Below, piece after piece: positions 1 through 9,274 of a stretch of 64,000 nucleotides of DNA. The number at the start of each line of letters is the position of its first letter. Positions within the stretch are counted from its first letter, which is position 1. Position numbers and translations under genes: made by a program. The notes beneath the pieces were generated by a model, which saw nothing but the letters and a program-made list of their open reading frames with translations, had not been told where the DNA came from and did not search any database. Origin of the DNA: Phycicoccus avicenniae (GTDB taxonomy: Bacteria > Actinomycetota > Actinomycetes > Actinomycetales > Dermatophilaceae); contig NZ_JAGSNF010000013.1 of the NCBI RefSeq assembly GCF_018139485.1, forward strand, positions 1 to 64,000, read 5' to 3'.

Positions 1-91
1 GGCCCCCCGGGGTCGCGGGGGGCGGTGGCGGGGGTCGGGTGGGCGGTCGGCGGGGGCCCCCCGGGGGGGGCCCCCGGCCGTCGGCGCTCGG
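1..91. other. GC-only tract downstream of the sugar dehydrogenase
   Basis: Almost pure G and C with alternating runs (G5, C6, G8, C5 near 52-75) that can fold back on themselves. No gene is visible. It may act as a strong terminator for the minus-strand gene ending at 92, or it may be partly unreliable sequence, as such runs are hard to read. Confidence 0.4.
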
Positions 92-2242
92 TCAGTTCGT
101 CGGGATGAGACGAACCTGTGCGGTCCCGGTCTGCGGCGGGATGTCGCCCGCGCCCGGGTCGGTGTAGCTCGCGACGAACACGGCGCTCATCTCGTCGACC
201 TCGGGGTCGTGCCCCTCGGGGACGGAGGTGACGATGGTGCCCGAGCAGCCGGAGGCCGTCGTCACCGGGTGACCGTGCTGGTCGTGACCCACGATGTAGG
301 TCACCGTGACGTCGTCGCAGTTGACCTCCTGGTCGTCGGTGACCTCCACCTCGAAGGCGACGGTGTCGCCGAACGCGAAGCTGTCACCGTCGCTCGGCGA
401 GACGAAGCTCACCTCGGGCGCCTGGCCGCCGACGGAGATCACCGTGTAGGTCGAGGCCGAGCGGCCGCGGTCCTTGCCGCCGACGTCGGTGACCTTGAGG
501 CTGGCCCGGTAGGTCCCGAAGTCGTCGTAGGTGAAGGTGCCGGTCGCCTTGCGGCTGTCGACCTTGCCGTCGGAGTCGAAGTCCCACTCGTAGCGGAGAC
601 GGTCGCCCTCGGGGTCGCTGGACCCGGTGCCGTCGAAACGCACCGTGAGGGGAGCCTCGGCGCCGCTCGTCGTGTCGGCCTCGATGACCGGCTGCGGGCT
701 GCGGTTGCCGCCCTCGCCGATGTAGTCGAAGCGGGACAGCTGGGCGTCGGGGTTCTGCGCGAAGTAGCCGTCGCCGTACTCGAGGACGTAGAGCGCGCCG
801 TCGGGGCCGAACTCCATGTCCATCGGGTTGTCGAAGACGAGCGAGGGCAGGACCGAGTCGATCGTGGTGACCTCGTCGGCGTCCTCGTCGAGCGTGAACA
901 TCTTGATGTAGTCGCGCGTCCACTCACCGAAGAGCGGGTGGCCGGCGAACTCCTCCGGCCAGGCGACCGACGGACGGCCCTTGGTGGCCTTGCGGCCCTT
1001 CGCGGCCTCACCGTGGTAGACGGGACCGGCCATCGGGCCGATGCCGCCGGTGCCGAGCTCCGGGAACTCCTCGCTCGCGCCGAACTGGTACTTGACCTCG
1101 CTGTCCGCGACGGGCGGCAGCTCGGTGAGACCGTCGTTGTTCGGGGACTCGTTGACCGGCGCGGAGCAGTCGAACGGCTCGCCGGACTCCTGGGTCGCGA
1201 AGTCGTAGTCGACGTACGGGGTCTCGGGGTCGACGCAGTACGGCCAGCCGTAGTTCTCGCCGCCCTCGACGACCATCCACCGTCCGGTGCCGGCCGGACC
1301 ACGGTCCGGGTCGGCGGAGCGGGCGTCCGGCGAGTAGTCGCCGACGAAGAGCAGACCGGTCTCGGTGTCGAGCTCGATGCGGAACGGGTTGCGGAAGCCC
1401 ATCGCGTAGATCTCGGCCTTCGTGCCGTCCGTGCCGGGCTCGAACATGTTGCCGTCCGGGACGGTGTACCCGCCGCCGTCGGTCGGCGTGATCCGCAGGA
1501 TCTTGCCGCGCAGGTCGTTCGTGTTGGCCGAGCTGCGCTGGGCGTCGAACGCCGGGTTGCGGTCCTCGCGCTCGTCGATCGGGATGTACCCGCCCGACTG
1601 GAACGGGTTGGTGTCGTCACCGGTCGAGAGGTACAGGTTGCCGTCGTCGTCGAAGACGACGTCGCCCCCGACGTGGCAGCAGATGCCCCGGTCGACGGGG
1701 ACCTGGATGATCTCCTCCTCGGTGTCGAGGTCGATCTCGTCGCCGACGAGCTTGAACCGCGACAGCTGGAGGTAGCCCTCGTAGGGCGCGAAGTCCTCGG
1801 CGGTCCCGGTCTCGGGGGCGTCGCCCTCGTTGACGTCCGGCGTCACCGGGTCGTCGCTCGGGGTGTCGAGCACCGGCGAGTAGTACATGTAGACCCAGTG
1901 GTTCTGCTCGAAGTCCGGGTCGATCGCGACGCTCTGGAGGCCCTCCTCGTCGTGCAGGTACACGTCGAGCTCGGCGGCGGTCGTCGTGAGACCGGAGTCC
2001 GGGTCGTGGAGGCGGACCTCGCCGGCCCGCGTCACGTGGAGCACGCGCGAGTCCGGGAGGACGGCGAGGTCGAGCGGCTCGCCGGGGGTGTCGTCGATGG
2101 TGACCTTGTCGAAGGCCGAGTCGGGCGGCAGGTCGCTGCTCGCCTCGTGTCCCTCGTGGGCCCCGGTGGGGCCGGCGAAGCTGAGTGCGGCGAACCCGGC
2201 TGCGATGCCGGCTGCGCCCACCCGTCGTCGGATAGATGTCAC
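92..2242 (-). CDS. Secreted PQQ-dependent sugar (glucose/sorbosone) dehydrogenase with PKD domain
   Basis: A 716-residue exported protein. Residues 1-28 form a signal peptide ending near GPTGA. Residues about 40-510 form a six-bladed propeller of the glucose/sorbosone dehydrogenase (GSDH) family, with motifs such as GFRNPFR and GENYGWPYC. About 535-610 is a PKD beta-sandwich (SSDPEGDRLRYEWDFDSDG), followed by a short C-terminal Ig-like part with two cysteines. The start is a GTG with GAGGAG seven bases upstream. Such enzymes oxidise aldoses outside the cell using PQQ; substrate and electron acceptor cannot be told from sequence. No lipobox or membrane anchor is seen, so it is probably released. 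A separate promoter precedes it, so it is likely a single-gene unit. Confidence 0.85.
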   Translation of the reverse strand: MTSIRRRVGAAGIAAGFAALSFAGPTGAHEGHEASSDLPPDSAFDKVTIDDTPGEPLDLAVLPDSRVLHVTRAGEVRLHDPDSGLTTTAAELDVYLHDEEGLQSVAIDPDFEQNHWVYMYYSPVLDTPSDDPVTPDVNEGDAPETGTAEDFAPYEGYLQLSRFKLVGDEIDLDTEEEIIQVPVDRGICCHVGGDVVFDDDGNLYLSTGDDTNPFQSGGYIPIDEREDRNPAFDAQRSSANTNDLRGKILRITPTDGGGYTVPDGNMFEPGTDGTKAEIYAMGFRNPFRIELDTETGLLFVGDYSPDARSADPDRGPAGTGRWMVVEGGENYGWPYCVDPETPYVDYDFATQESGEPFDCSAPVNESPNNDGLTELPPVADSEVKYQFGASEEFPELGTGGIGPMAGPVYHGEAAKGRKATKGRPSVAWPEEFAGHPLFGEWTRDYIKMFTLDEDADEVTTIDSVLPSLVFDNPMDMEFGPDGALYVLEYGDGYFAQNPDAQLSRFDYIGEGGNRSPQPVIEADTTSGAEAPLTVRFDGTGSSDPEGDRLRYEWDFDSDGKVDSRKATGTFTYDDFGTYRASLKVTDVGGKDRGRSASTYTVISVGGQAPEVSFVSPSDGDSFAFGDTVAFEVEVTDDQEVNCDDVTVTYIVGHDQHGHPVTTASGCSGTIVTSVPEGHDPEVDEMSAVFVASYTDPGAGDIPPQTGTAQVRLIPTN

Positions 2243-2281
2243 GGTGTCTCCTCGTCGTCATTGACAGGTCGAACGCGGACT

Positions 2282-2311
2282 AACGTAGGCGAGGGCGACA
2301 AAAGTCGTCAA
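2282..2311 (-). promoter_or_regulatory. Sigma70-type promoter of the sugar dehydrogenase gene
   Basis: Read on the minus strand, TTGACG (2306-2311) and TACGTT (2282-2287) are separated by 18 bases, about 40 bases before the GTG start. This is a good housekeeping promoter match and implies a leadered mRNA. Confidence 0.55.
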
Positions 2312-2383
2312 CCGGAGGGCCAAAAGGACGATGGCGCACCCGCGTTCGGGCGTGCTCGCTCCCCCGTCGGGCCTCGCCGGGAC

Positions 2384-3373
2384 TCAGGCCGAGGCGCGCC
2401 GCGGACCCTCCGACACCGAGCCGAGGGCATCGCGCAGCACCGCCTCGGCCTCCGCGACGACCCGGCGCACGACCTCGCCCGCGGACGGCACGTCGTGGAC
2501 GAGCCCCTGGGCCATCCCCACGGACCAGATCCCGGCCTCGAGGTCCCCTTCGTCGAAGAGGCGGCGCCCGCGCGCCCCGGCGACGAGGTCGCGGACGTCC
2601 GCGAACTCCCCGCCCTCGTCGAGGATGCGCACGACCTCGCGGCCGACGGAGTTCGCCGCCACCCGGGCCGTGTTCCGCAGCGGCCGGAAGATCAGGACGG
2701 TGTCGCGCTCGGTCTGCTCGACGATCCGCGCCTTCACCGCGTCGGAGACCGGCGACTCCTGCGTGCACAGGAAGCGCGTGCCCATGTTCACCCCGTGCGC
2801 GCCGAGCACGAGGGCGGCGGCGAGCCCACGCCCGTCGGCGAACCCACCGGAGGCGACGAAGGGGATGTCGAGCGCGTCCGCCGTCGCGGGGACGAGGACG
2901 AGACCGGGGACGTCGCCCTCTCCCGGGTGCCCGGCGCACTCGAACCCGTCGATGCTCACGGCGTCGACGCCGACGGCCTGCGCCTTGAGCGCGTGCCGGA
3001 CGCTCGTGCACTTGTGCAGCACCGTGAGGCCGGCGCCCCCCAGCAGCCCCATGAAGGGCTCGGGGTTGGCGCCCGCCGTCTCGATGACCTCGACCCCGGA
3101 GTCGATGATCGCCCGGACGTACTCGGCGTACGGTGGCGGGTCGATCGAGGGCAGGATCGTGAGGTTGACCCCGAGCGGCTTGCTCGTGAGGGCTCGCGCC
3201 CGCTCGACCTCCCGGACGAGGTCGGCCGGCGTCGGCTGGGTGAGCGCGGTGATGATGCCGAGGCCGCCGGCCTCGGAGACCGCGGCCGCCAGCTCCGCGC
3301 GCCCGACCCACATCATCCCGCCCTGGACGACCGGGTGCTCGATCCCGAGCAGGTCGGTGATCGGTGTCCTCAC
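2384..3373 (-). CDS. Nitronate monooxygenase family flavoprotein
   Basis: A 329-residue FMN TIM-barrel protein of the nitronate monooxygenase/2-nitropropane dioxygenase family. The N-terminal VVQGGMMWVGR and AGGLGIIT segments and the IDGFECAGHPGE motif with its likely catalytic histidine are visible, as is the phosphate-binding GTRFL near residue 200. It starts with GTG only 10 bases after the stop of the fadB-like gene, so it is almost certainly the last gene of the beta-oxidation operon. Family members detoxify nitronates or act as enoyl reductase-like flavoenzymes (FabK type); the operon context suggests a role on acyl or unsaturated CoA substrates, which is inference. Confidence 0.85.
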   Translation of the reverse strand: MRTPITDLLGIEHPVVQGGMMWVGRAELAAAVSEAGGLGIITALTQPTPADLVREVERARALTSKPLGVNLTILPSIDPPPYAEYVRAIIDSGVEVIETAGANPEPFMGLLGGAGLTVLHKCTSVRHALKAQAVGVDAVSIDGFECAGHPGEGDVPGLVLVPATADALDIPFVASGGFADGRGLAAALVLGAHGVNMGTRFLCTQESPVSDAVKARIVEQTERDTVLIFRPLRNTARVAANSVGREVVRILDEGGEFADVRDLVAGARGRRLFDEGDLEAGIWSVGMAQGLVHDVPSAGEVVRRVVAEAEAVLRDALGSVSEGPRRASA

Positions 3374-3383
3374 GCCGCGCCCC

Positions 3384-5546
3384 TCACGCGTACCGGCCGC
3401 CGGACGCGGCGAGCGCGACGAGGGACTCCGGCGGCTCGAAGTGCGGGCCGTAGGCGGCGGCGAGCTCTCGGGCCCGCTCGACGAAGCCGGCCGGGCCGCC
3501 CTCGTACTGGTTGACGTACTGGAGGACGCCGCCGGTCCACGGCGGGAACCCGATGCCCTGGAGCGAGCCGACGTTGGCGTCGGCGACCGAGGTGAGGACG
3601 CCGTCGTCGAGGCACCGCACGGAGTCGATCGCCTCCGCGAAGAGCATCCGCTCCTGGAGGTCCCGCAGCGGCAGGTCCCGCGTCCCCGAGGCGAACCGTT
3701 CCCGCAGGCCGGGCCACAACCGGGTCCGTCGCCCGGCCTCGTCGTACTCGTAGAAGCCCGCGCCCCCCGAGCGACCGGTCCGGCCGTCCTCGTCGACGAG
3801 GGCGTCGACGACCGCCTCGGCGCCGTGCGGGGTCCACGTGCCCCCGCCCGCCTCGACCGCGGCCCGGGTCTCCCGGCGGATCGTCCGCGGCAGGGTGAGG
3901 GTCAGCTCGTCCATGAGCTGGAGCGGCCCGGTCGGGTAGCCCGCCTGGAGCGCGGCCTGCTCGACGAGGGCCGGCTCGACGCCCTCGCCCACGGCCGCGA
4001 CGCCCTCGTCGACGAAGCGCCCGATGACCCGGGAGGTGAAGAAGCCGCGGCTGTCGTTGACGACGATCGGGGTCTTGCGGATCTGCCGGACGAGGTCGAA
4101 GGCCCGCGCCAGCGTCGCGTCGGAGGTCCTCTCGCCCCGCACGATCTCGACGAGCGGCATCTTGTCGACCGGTGAGAAGAAGTGGATGCCGATGACGTCC
4201 TCGGGGCGGTCGAGCCCGGCGGCGATCCCGGAGATGGGCAGGGTCGAGGTGTTGCTGCCGAGGACCGCGTCCGGGGCGAGGTCCTGGACCTCCCGCAGCA
4301 CCTGCTGCTTCACCTCGACGGACTCGAAGACCGCCTCGACGACGACGTCGACGCCGGCGAGGTCGGCCGGGTCGGCCGTCGGTGTGATGCGCCCGAGCAG
4401 GTCGGCGGAGCGCTCCGGCGTCGTCCGGCCCCGCTCCACGGCCTTCGCCTCGAGGCGCTCGGCGTAGCCCTTCCCCCGCTCCGCCGCCTCGGGAGAGACG
4501 TCCCGCAGGACGACGTCGATGCCGGCCCTCGCGCAGACGTAGGCGATCGCGGCGCCCATCATCCCGGCGCCGAGCACCCCGACCCTCGAGACCCGCGCCT
4601 CGGGGTACCCGTCGGGACGCGAGGCACCGGCGGTGATCGCCTGCAGGTCGTAGAAGGTGCCGATCATGTTCTTGGCGACCTGGCCGCGCATGAGCGAGAC
4701 GAGGTACCGGGTCTCGACGTGGGTCGCGGTGTCGACGTCGACGAGGCTGCCCTCGACCGCCGCCGCGAGCGCCGCCCGGGGGGCGGGCATCGGGGCCCCC
4801 CGCGTCTGCTTCCGCAGGGTGGCCGCGTAGGCGGGCAGGAACGCCGCGACCTTCGGGCTGTTCGCCGCGCCCCCGGGGATCCGGAAGCCGTCGACGTCCC
4901 AGGGCTGCGCCGCGTCCGGGGTCGCCCGGATCCACGCCTTCGCCGCCGCGACGAGCGCCTCGGGCGAGTCGGCGACCTCGTCGACGACGCCCTTGGCGAG
5001 GGCCTCGGCCGGGCGGTACCGGGCGCCCGTGAGGATCCACTCCTGGAGCGCCGGCTGCAGGCCGAGCATCCGGACGAGCCGGGTCACCCCGCCTCCGCCG
5101 GGGAGCAGGCCCAGGGTCACCTCGGGGACCCCGAGCCGGACGTCGGGCCGGTCGAGGACGACGCGGTGGTGGGTCGCGAGGGCGACCTCGAGGCCGCCAC
5201 CGAGCGCCGTGCCGTTGACGGCCGCGACGACGGGCCGCCCGAGCGTCTCGTACCGGCGCATGAGGGTCTTGAGGTGGTCGATGTGCGCCGCGGTGTCGGG
5301 CGCGGTCTCCGGGGTGACCTCTCGCATGATCCGCAGGTCGCCGCCGGCGAAGAAGGAGGACTTCGCGCTCGTGAGGACGACCCCGGTGACGGTGTCGCGC
5401 TCGGCCTCGAGCCGCTCGATCGCCGCCTCGTAGGCCCGGGACCACGTGTCGTTCATCGTGTTGACGGGCTGGTCGGGGTCGTCCATCGTCAGCGTGACGA
5501 TGCCGTCCTCGTCCTGCTCCCAGTGCATGCCGCGGATGTCGCTCAT
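3384..5546 (-). CDS. FadB-like multifunctional enoyl-CoA hydratase / 3-hydroxyacyl-CoA dehydrogenase
   Basis: A 720-residue fusion enzyme catalysing two successive steps of fatty-acid beta-oxidation. Residues 1-200 are an enoyl-CoA hydratase domain with the oxyanion segment SSFFAGGDL and both acid residues, Glu120 (GGGLEVALA) and Glu142 (GVPEVTLG). Residues 320-610 form the NAD-binding 3-hydroxyacyl-CoA dehydrogenase with GVLGAGMMGAA at 323-333 and catalytic His455 in GIHFFSPVDK. A second helical C-terminal domain follows. The ATG is chosen because it has a GGGAGG ribosome site, lies 11 bases from the preceding thiolase stop, and the reading frame upstream of it is only thiolase shadow. Length and order match actinobacterial FadB/FadJ-type alpha subunits. 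Confidence 0.93.
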   Translation of the reverse strand: MSDIRGMHWEQDEDGIVTLTMDDPDQPVNTMNDTWSRAYEAAIERLEAERDTVTGVVLTSAKSSFFAGGDLRIMREVTPETAPDTAAHIDHLKTLMRRYETLGRPVVAAVNGTALGGGLEVALATHHRVVLDRPDVRLGVPEVTLGLLPGGGGVTRLVRMLGLQPALQEWILTGARYRPAEALAKGVVDEVADSPEALVAAAKAWIRATPDAAQPWDVDGFRIPGGAANSPKVAAFLPAYAATLRKQTRGAPMPAPRAALAAAVEGSLVDVDTATHVETRYLVSLMRGQVAKNMIGTFYDLQAITAGASRPDGYPEARVSRVGVLGAGMMGAAIAYVCARAGIDVVLRDVSPEAAERGKGYAERLEAKAVERGRTTPERSADLLGRITPTADPADLAGVDVVVEAVFESVEVKQQVLREVQDLAPDAVLGSNTSTLPISGIAAGLDRPEDVIGIHFFSPVDKMPLVEIVRGERTSDATLARAFDLVRQIRKTPIVVNDSRGFFTSRVIGRFVDEGVAAVGEGVEPALVEQAALQAGYPTGPLQLMDELTLTLPRTIRRETRAAVEAGGGTWTPHGAEAVVDALVDEDGRTGRSGGAGFYEYDEAGRRTRLWPGLRERFASGTRDLPLRDLQERMLFAEAIDSVRCLDDGVLTSVADANVGSLQGIGFPPWTGGVLQYVNQYEGGPAGFVERARELAAAYGPHFEPPESLVALAASGGRYA

Positions 5547-5557
5547 GTCGTCCTCCC

Positions 5558-6766
5558 TCAGACCCGCTCGATGACGGTCGCGATGCCCATGCCGGCCCCC
5601 ACGCACAGCGTCGCGAGGCCGCGGCGCAGGTCCCGACGCTCGAGCTCGTCGAGCAGGGTCCCGAGGATCACCGCCCCGGTGGCACCGAGCGGGTGCCCCA
5701 TCGCGATGGCCCCGCCGTTGACGTTGACCTTCTCGTGCGGGACCTTCAGGTCCCGCATCCACTTCATGACGACCGACGCGAACGCCTCGTTGAGCTCGAA
5801 GAGGTCGATGTCGTCGACGGTGAGCCCCGCCCGGGCGAGCACCTTCTCGGTCGCGGGCGTCGGCCCGGTGAGCATGATCGTCGGCTCGCTGCCGACGACG
5901 GCCTGGGCGACGACGCGGGCACGGGGGGTGAGGCCGGCGGACCGCCCGGCCTCCTCGCTGCCGAGCAGCACGAGGGCCGCCCCGTCGACGATGCCGGAGG
6001 AGTTGCCGGCGGTGTGCACGTGCTCGACCCGTTCGACGTGGGGGTACCGCTGGAGCGCGACGGCGTCGAACCCGGCCTGCTCGCCGATGCCGGCGAACGC
6101 CGGTCGCAGGCCGCCGAGCGACGCGACGGTCGCGCCGGGCCGGCGGTGCTCGTCGTGGTCGAGGACGAGCATCCCGTTGAGGTCGGTGACGGGCACGACC
6201 CCGCGGTCGAACCGTCCCTGCGACCACGCCGCCTCGGCGCGCTCCTGGGAGGTGGCGGCGTACCCGTCGACGTCCTCCCGGGTGAAGCCCTCGATCGTCG
6301 CGATGAGGTCGGCGCCGATGCCCTGGGGCACGAAGTAGTGGTCGTAGGCCGTCGTCGGGTCCTGGTGGTACGCGCCGCCGTCGGAGCCCATCGGGACCCG
6401 CGACATCGACTCGACGCCCCCGGCGAGGACGAACCGGTCACCGGCGAGCACCTTGGCCGCCGCCGTGTTGACCGCCTCGAGGCCGGAGGCGCAGAAGCGG
6501 TTGAGCTGCACCCCGGCGACCGTCTGCGGCAGACCGGCGACGAGGGCCGCGGTGCGGGCGATGTCGCCGCCCTGCTCACCCACCGGCGAGACGACCCCGA
6601 GCACGAGGTCGTCCACCCCCGCCGGGTCGAGGCCGGGGCTGCGCGTCCGGAGCGCGTCGACGAGGCCGACGACGAGGTCGACGGGCTTCGTGCCGTGCAG
6701 GGCGCCGTCGCGGTTCCGCCCCCGGGGGGTCCGGACGGCGTCGTAGATGTACGCGGTGTCGGTCAT
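5558..6766 (-). CDS. Acetyl-CoA C-acyltransferase (thiolase)
   Basis: A 402-residue thiolase that releases acetyl-CoA in the last beta-oxidation step. Visible catalytic residues are nucleophile Cys92 ([10 protein letters not shown]), the NEAFA motif, His358 (GHPLGATGA) and Cys388 (CVGAGMG). It lies between the acyl-CoA dehydrogenase (26-base gap) and the fadB-like gene (11-base gap) and forms the beta-subunit partner of the latter. The start is the first ATG after the dehydrogenase stop and begins with the typical [12 protein letters not shown] segment. Degradative FadA-type function is inferred from the operon rather than from specificity residues. Confidence 0.93.
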   Translation of the reverse strand: MTDTAYIYDAVRTPRGRNRDGALHGTKPVDLVVGLVDALRTRSPGLDPAGVDDLVLGVVSPVGEQGGDIARTAALVAGLPQTVAGVQLNRFCASGLEAVNTAAAKVLAGDRFVLAGGVESMSRVPMGSDGGAYHQDPTTAYDHYFVPQGIGADLIATIEGFTREDVDGYAATSQERAEAAWSQGRFDRGVVPVTDLNGMLVLDHDEHRRPGATVASLGGLRPAFAGIGEQAGFDAVALQRYPHVERVEHVHTAGNSSGIVDGAALVLLGSEEAGRSAGLTPRARVVAQAVVGSEPTIMLTGPTPATEKVLARAGLTVDDIDLFELNEAFASVVMKWMRDLKVPHEKVNVNGGAIAMGHPLGATGAVILGTLLDELERRDLRRGLATLCVGAGMGIATVIERV

Positions 6767-6792
6767 CGGTGCTCCTCGTCCTCCGTCCACGG

Positions 6793-7941
6793 TCAGAGCC
6801 CGAGGCCCCGGCCGACGATCTCCTTCATGATCTCCGTCGTCCCGCCGTAGATCGTCGCGATGCGCGCGTCCTCGTAGTCCTTGGCCACCTGGTACTCGCG
6901 CATGTAGCCGTAGCCGCCGTGGAGCTGCAGGCAGCGCCCGACGATCTTGTTCTGCAGCTCGGTGGCCCACCACTTGGCCATCGCGGCCTCCTCGGCCGAC
7001 AGCGCGCCGTCGAGGTGCTTGCGGACGCAGTCGTCGACGAAGCTGCGGGTCACGGCGAGCTCGGTCGCGGTCTCGGCCATGACGAACCGGGTGTTCTGGA
7101 ACGAGCCGATCGGCTGCCCGAACGCGGTGCGCTCCTTGACGTAGGCGAGCGTGCGGGCGTAGGTCCCCTCGGCGGCTGCGGTCGCCCCGAGGGCGATGGC
7201 CAGCCGCTCCTGCGGCAGGTTGCGCATGAGCCCGGCGAAGCCGGACCCCTCCTCGCCGAGGAGGTTGGCGGCCGGGACGCGGACGTCGGTGAACGACAGC
7301 TCGCTCGTGTCCTGGGCGTGCAGGCCGATCTTGTCGAGGTTGCGCCCCCGCTCGAACCCCTCCATGCCGCGCTCGAGGACGAGCAGCGAGACCCCCTTGT
7401 GCGGGTGCTCGCCGGTGCGCACGGCGACGGCGACGAGGTCGGCGTTCTGCCCGTTGGAGATGAACGTCTTCGCCCCGTTGACGACGTAGTCGTCGCCGTC
7501 CCGGACCGCGCTCGTCCGGATGCCTGCGAGGTCGCTGCCGGTGCCCGGCTCGGTCATCGCGATGGCGGTGACGAGCTCTCCCGCGGCGATCCCGGGCAGC
7601 CAGCGCTCCTTCTGCTCCTCGGTGGTGAGGTCGGTGAAGTACGGGAAGACGATGTCGTTGGACAGGGCCACCCCGCCCATGCCGCTGCTGGCCGCCGACC
7701 GGCCGAGCTCCTCGGCCATGACGGCGTTGAACCGGAAGTCGGGGGCACCCCCGCCCCCGAAGCGCTCCTCGATCGCGAACCCGAGGAGCCCGTCCTGCGC
7801 GGCCCGCGTGAAGAGCGACCGGTCGACCTTGCCCTCGAGCTCCCACGCCTGCGTGTTCGGCTCGACGTGCTTGGCGACGAACCGGTTCACGGTCTCCCGG
7901 AAGGCCTCGTGCTCGTCGTCGTACATCGGCTGGACTCCCAT
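6793..7941 (-). CDS. Acyl-CoA dehydrogenase, long-chain-like
   Basis: A 382-residue FAD enzyme that introduces the first double bond in acyl-CoA. The signatures [15 protein letters not shown] and [11 protein letters not shown] are clear. Where short- and medium-chain enzymes carry the catalytic Glu in YEGT, this one has YGGT; a Glu in the helix segment AAAEGTYAR, before YVKERTAFG, aligns by eye with the base of long-chain and isovaleryl-CoA dehydrogenases. The ATG at 7941 has GGAGG six bases upstream. It is the first gene of the operon and sits 75 bases below a perfect inverted repeat, so transcription is probably controlled there. Confidence 0.92.
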   Translation of the reverse strand: MGVQPMYDDEHEAFRETVNRFVAKHVEPNTQAWELEGKVDRSLFTRAAQDGLLGFAIEERFGGGGAPDFRFNAVMAEELGRSAASSGMGGVALSNDIVFPYFTDLTTEEQKERWLPGIAAGELVTAIAMTEPGTGSDLAGIRTSAVRDGDDYVVNGAKTFISNGQNADLVAVAVRTGEHPHKGVSLLVLERGMEGFERGRNLDKIGLHAQDTSELSFTDVRVPAANLLGEEGSGFAGLMRNLPQERLAIALGATAAAEGTYARTLAYVKERTAFGQPIGSFQNTRFVMAETATELAVTRSFVDDCVRKHLDGALSAEEAAMAKWWATELQNKIVGRCLQLHGGYGYMREYQVAKDYEDARIATIYGGTTEIMKEIVGRGLGL

Positions 7942-8016
7942 GCTGCGCCTCCACCTCGGTGTGTCTGCGGTCTGGCTCCGAGTATGCCGGGCCGGGCGCC
8001 GGAGGGGAAGCCTTTT

Positions 8017-8054
8017 GTGAACCGGTATTCACACTGAAGTGAGTTACGGTTCAC
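8017..8054. promoter_or_regulatory. Inverted repeat, probable operator of the beta-oxidation operon
   Basis: GTGAACCG (8017-8024) and CGGTTCAC (8047-8054) are perfect 8-base inverted arms. Between them lies a second TTCAC...GTGA pair. The symmetry and position 76-113 bases before the acyl-CoA dehydrogenase start fit a TetR-type repressor site of the kind that senses acyl-CoA. No regulator gene is adjacent. The right arm overlaps the stop codon of the upstream 2H phosphodiesterase gene. Confidence 0.55.
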
Positions 8055-8566
8055 ACACCCAGCGGTTCCTCGACGCGGCGCTCGGCGTCCCAGTGCCGCC
8101 CGGCGACCAACGACGCGTCCCACCCCTCCCCCGGACCGCCGAGCACCTCGACCGCCTCGCCGACCTGCGCCGCCGTCAGCCCCTGCGCGAGGGTGAGGTG
8201 CGGCACCCAGCGTCCGGGCCCGGTGTGCGGGACCGCCTCGGGCCCGAGCGCACCGGCGAGCGTCGCGTGGAGGGCCAGCAGGCCGGGCGTCGCGAGCACC
8301 GCGCGGGCGAGGACGAGCCGGCGGCGGCCGAGCACGAGGAGTCCCCCGACCCGGACGTCGAGCGGCAGCACACCGAGCGGACCGTCGACGGCCCCCCGGG
8401 CCTCCGGTGGCGGCCACCCGTCGGTCGTCGTCAGGGTGACGTGCGGCCGGTTCGACGGGCTGCGGTGCCGGGCGAGGCTCGGCAGCCCCGCCACGTCGAG
8501 CAGCCGCCACTCCTCGCGCAGGGCGGCGTCGGTGTCGTCGTCGGGGAGCAGCTCGACGTGGTGCAT
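8051..8566 (-). CDS. 2'-5' RNA ligase family (2H phosphodiesterase) protein
   Basis: A 171-residue protein with the two His-x-Thr motifs that define 2H phosphoesterases: HVT at 42-44 and HLT at 123-125, spaced as in LigT/ThpR-type proteins. Family members hydrolyse 2',3'-cyclic phosphates or related bonds; the physiological substrate is unknown. The ATG at 8566 follows a CACGAT hexamer six bases upstream, a weak leaderless-like arrangement. It is transcribed toward the beta-oxidation operon, with 109 bases between, and its stop lies inside the probable operator. Confidence 0.75.
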   Translation of the reverse strand: MHHVELLPDDDTDAALREEWRLLDVAGLPSLARHRSPSNRPHVTLTTTDGWPPPEARGAVDGPLGVLPLDVRVGGLLVLGRRRLVLARAVLATPGLLALHATLAGALGPEAVPHTGPGRWVPHLTLAQGLTAAQVGEAVEVLGGPGEGWDASLVAGRHWDAERRVEEPLGV

Positions 8567-8683
8567 CCCGCCATCGTGCCCGGCGGTGGCCGCGATCGCC
8601 CGCACGGCCCGGCGGCGGGGCGCTACCCTCGGCGCCGGGGGCCCGAGCGGCGGCGCTCCCGCCGGCGCGGAAGGACGCGACAC

Positions 8684-9178
8684 ATGCAGGTGACGATGCT
8701 CGCCATCGGGGCCGCGGGGATCCTCCTCCTCGTCGTCTCCCTCGTCCTCGGCGACCTCGTCGACGGCGTCCTCGAGGGGGTCGGCCCGGACGCGCTCTCC
8801 GGTCTCGCGGTCGCGGGGTTCCTCGCCGCGTTCGGCTTCGTCGGGGCGCTCGCCCTCTCGGCCGGCGCGACGGGGGCGGTGGCGATCGTCGTCGGACTGC
8901 TCGCCGGCGCCGCGGCCGGCGCGGGCGCGGGCTTCCTCAGCACCCGCCTCATGCGCGGCGGGGACGAGGACACCGTGAGCTCGGCCGGGCTCGTCGGCCT
9001 CACCGGCAGCGTCGTCGAGGCCGTCCCGGCCGGCGGCCTCGGGATGGTGAGCGTCGTCGCGTCCGGTCACATCACCCGCCTCAACGCCCGCGCCGAGGAG
9101 CCGCTCCCGGCCGGCACCGCCGTCGTCGTCACCGGCGTCCTCAGCCCGACGTCGGTCACCGTCGCCCGGCGGTCCTGA
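8684..9178 (+). CDS. NfeD-like integral membrane protein
   Basis: A 164-residue protein with an N-terminal hydrophobic helix, two further membrane segments in residues about 40-80, and a C-terminal soluble OB-like part (about 95-164) with GLTGSVVEAVPAGG and GTAVVVTGVLSPTSVTV, as in NfeD C-terminal domains. GGAAGGA precedes the ATG and a TACCCT hexamer at 8624-8629 could be its -10 element. It stands 96 bases before a flotillin gene, and NfeD/flotillin pairs are a well-known membrane-microdomain partnership. Co-transcription is inferred. Confidence 0.75.
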   Translation: MQVTMLAIGAAGILLLVVSLVLGDLVDGVLEGVGPDALSGLAVAGFLAAFGFVGALALSAGATGAVAIVVGLLAGAAAGAGAGFLSTRLMRGGDEDTVSSAGLVGLTGSVVEAVPAGGLGMVSVVASGHITRLNARAEEPLPAGTAVVVTGVLSPTSVTVARRS

Positions 9179-9274
9179 CGTCCGCGGCGGGTCGGGGGGA
9201 ACCGACCGCGCACCCGCCGCGTCCACCACTCACATCACACCCTGGGCGCCAGCCGCCCGGAAAGGCCAGGTCCC

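Noticed and set aside
209-3514. Very long open frames antisense to the sugar dehydrogenase and beta-oxidation genes
   Set aside because: They encode Arg/Gly/Val-rich, repeat-like peptides without any domain; GC-rich DNA leaves frames open on the opposite strand. The same applies to all other long frames shadowing the listed genes.
5558-8032. An 824-residue frame covering thiolase and the dehydrogenase region
   Set aside because: Only the last 402 residues are thiolase; the upstream part is an out-of-frame reading of the acyl-CoA dehydrogenase, which has its own stop and ribosome site.
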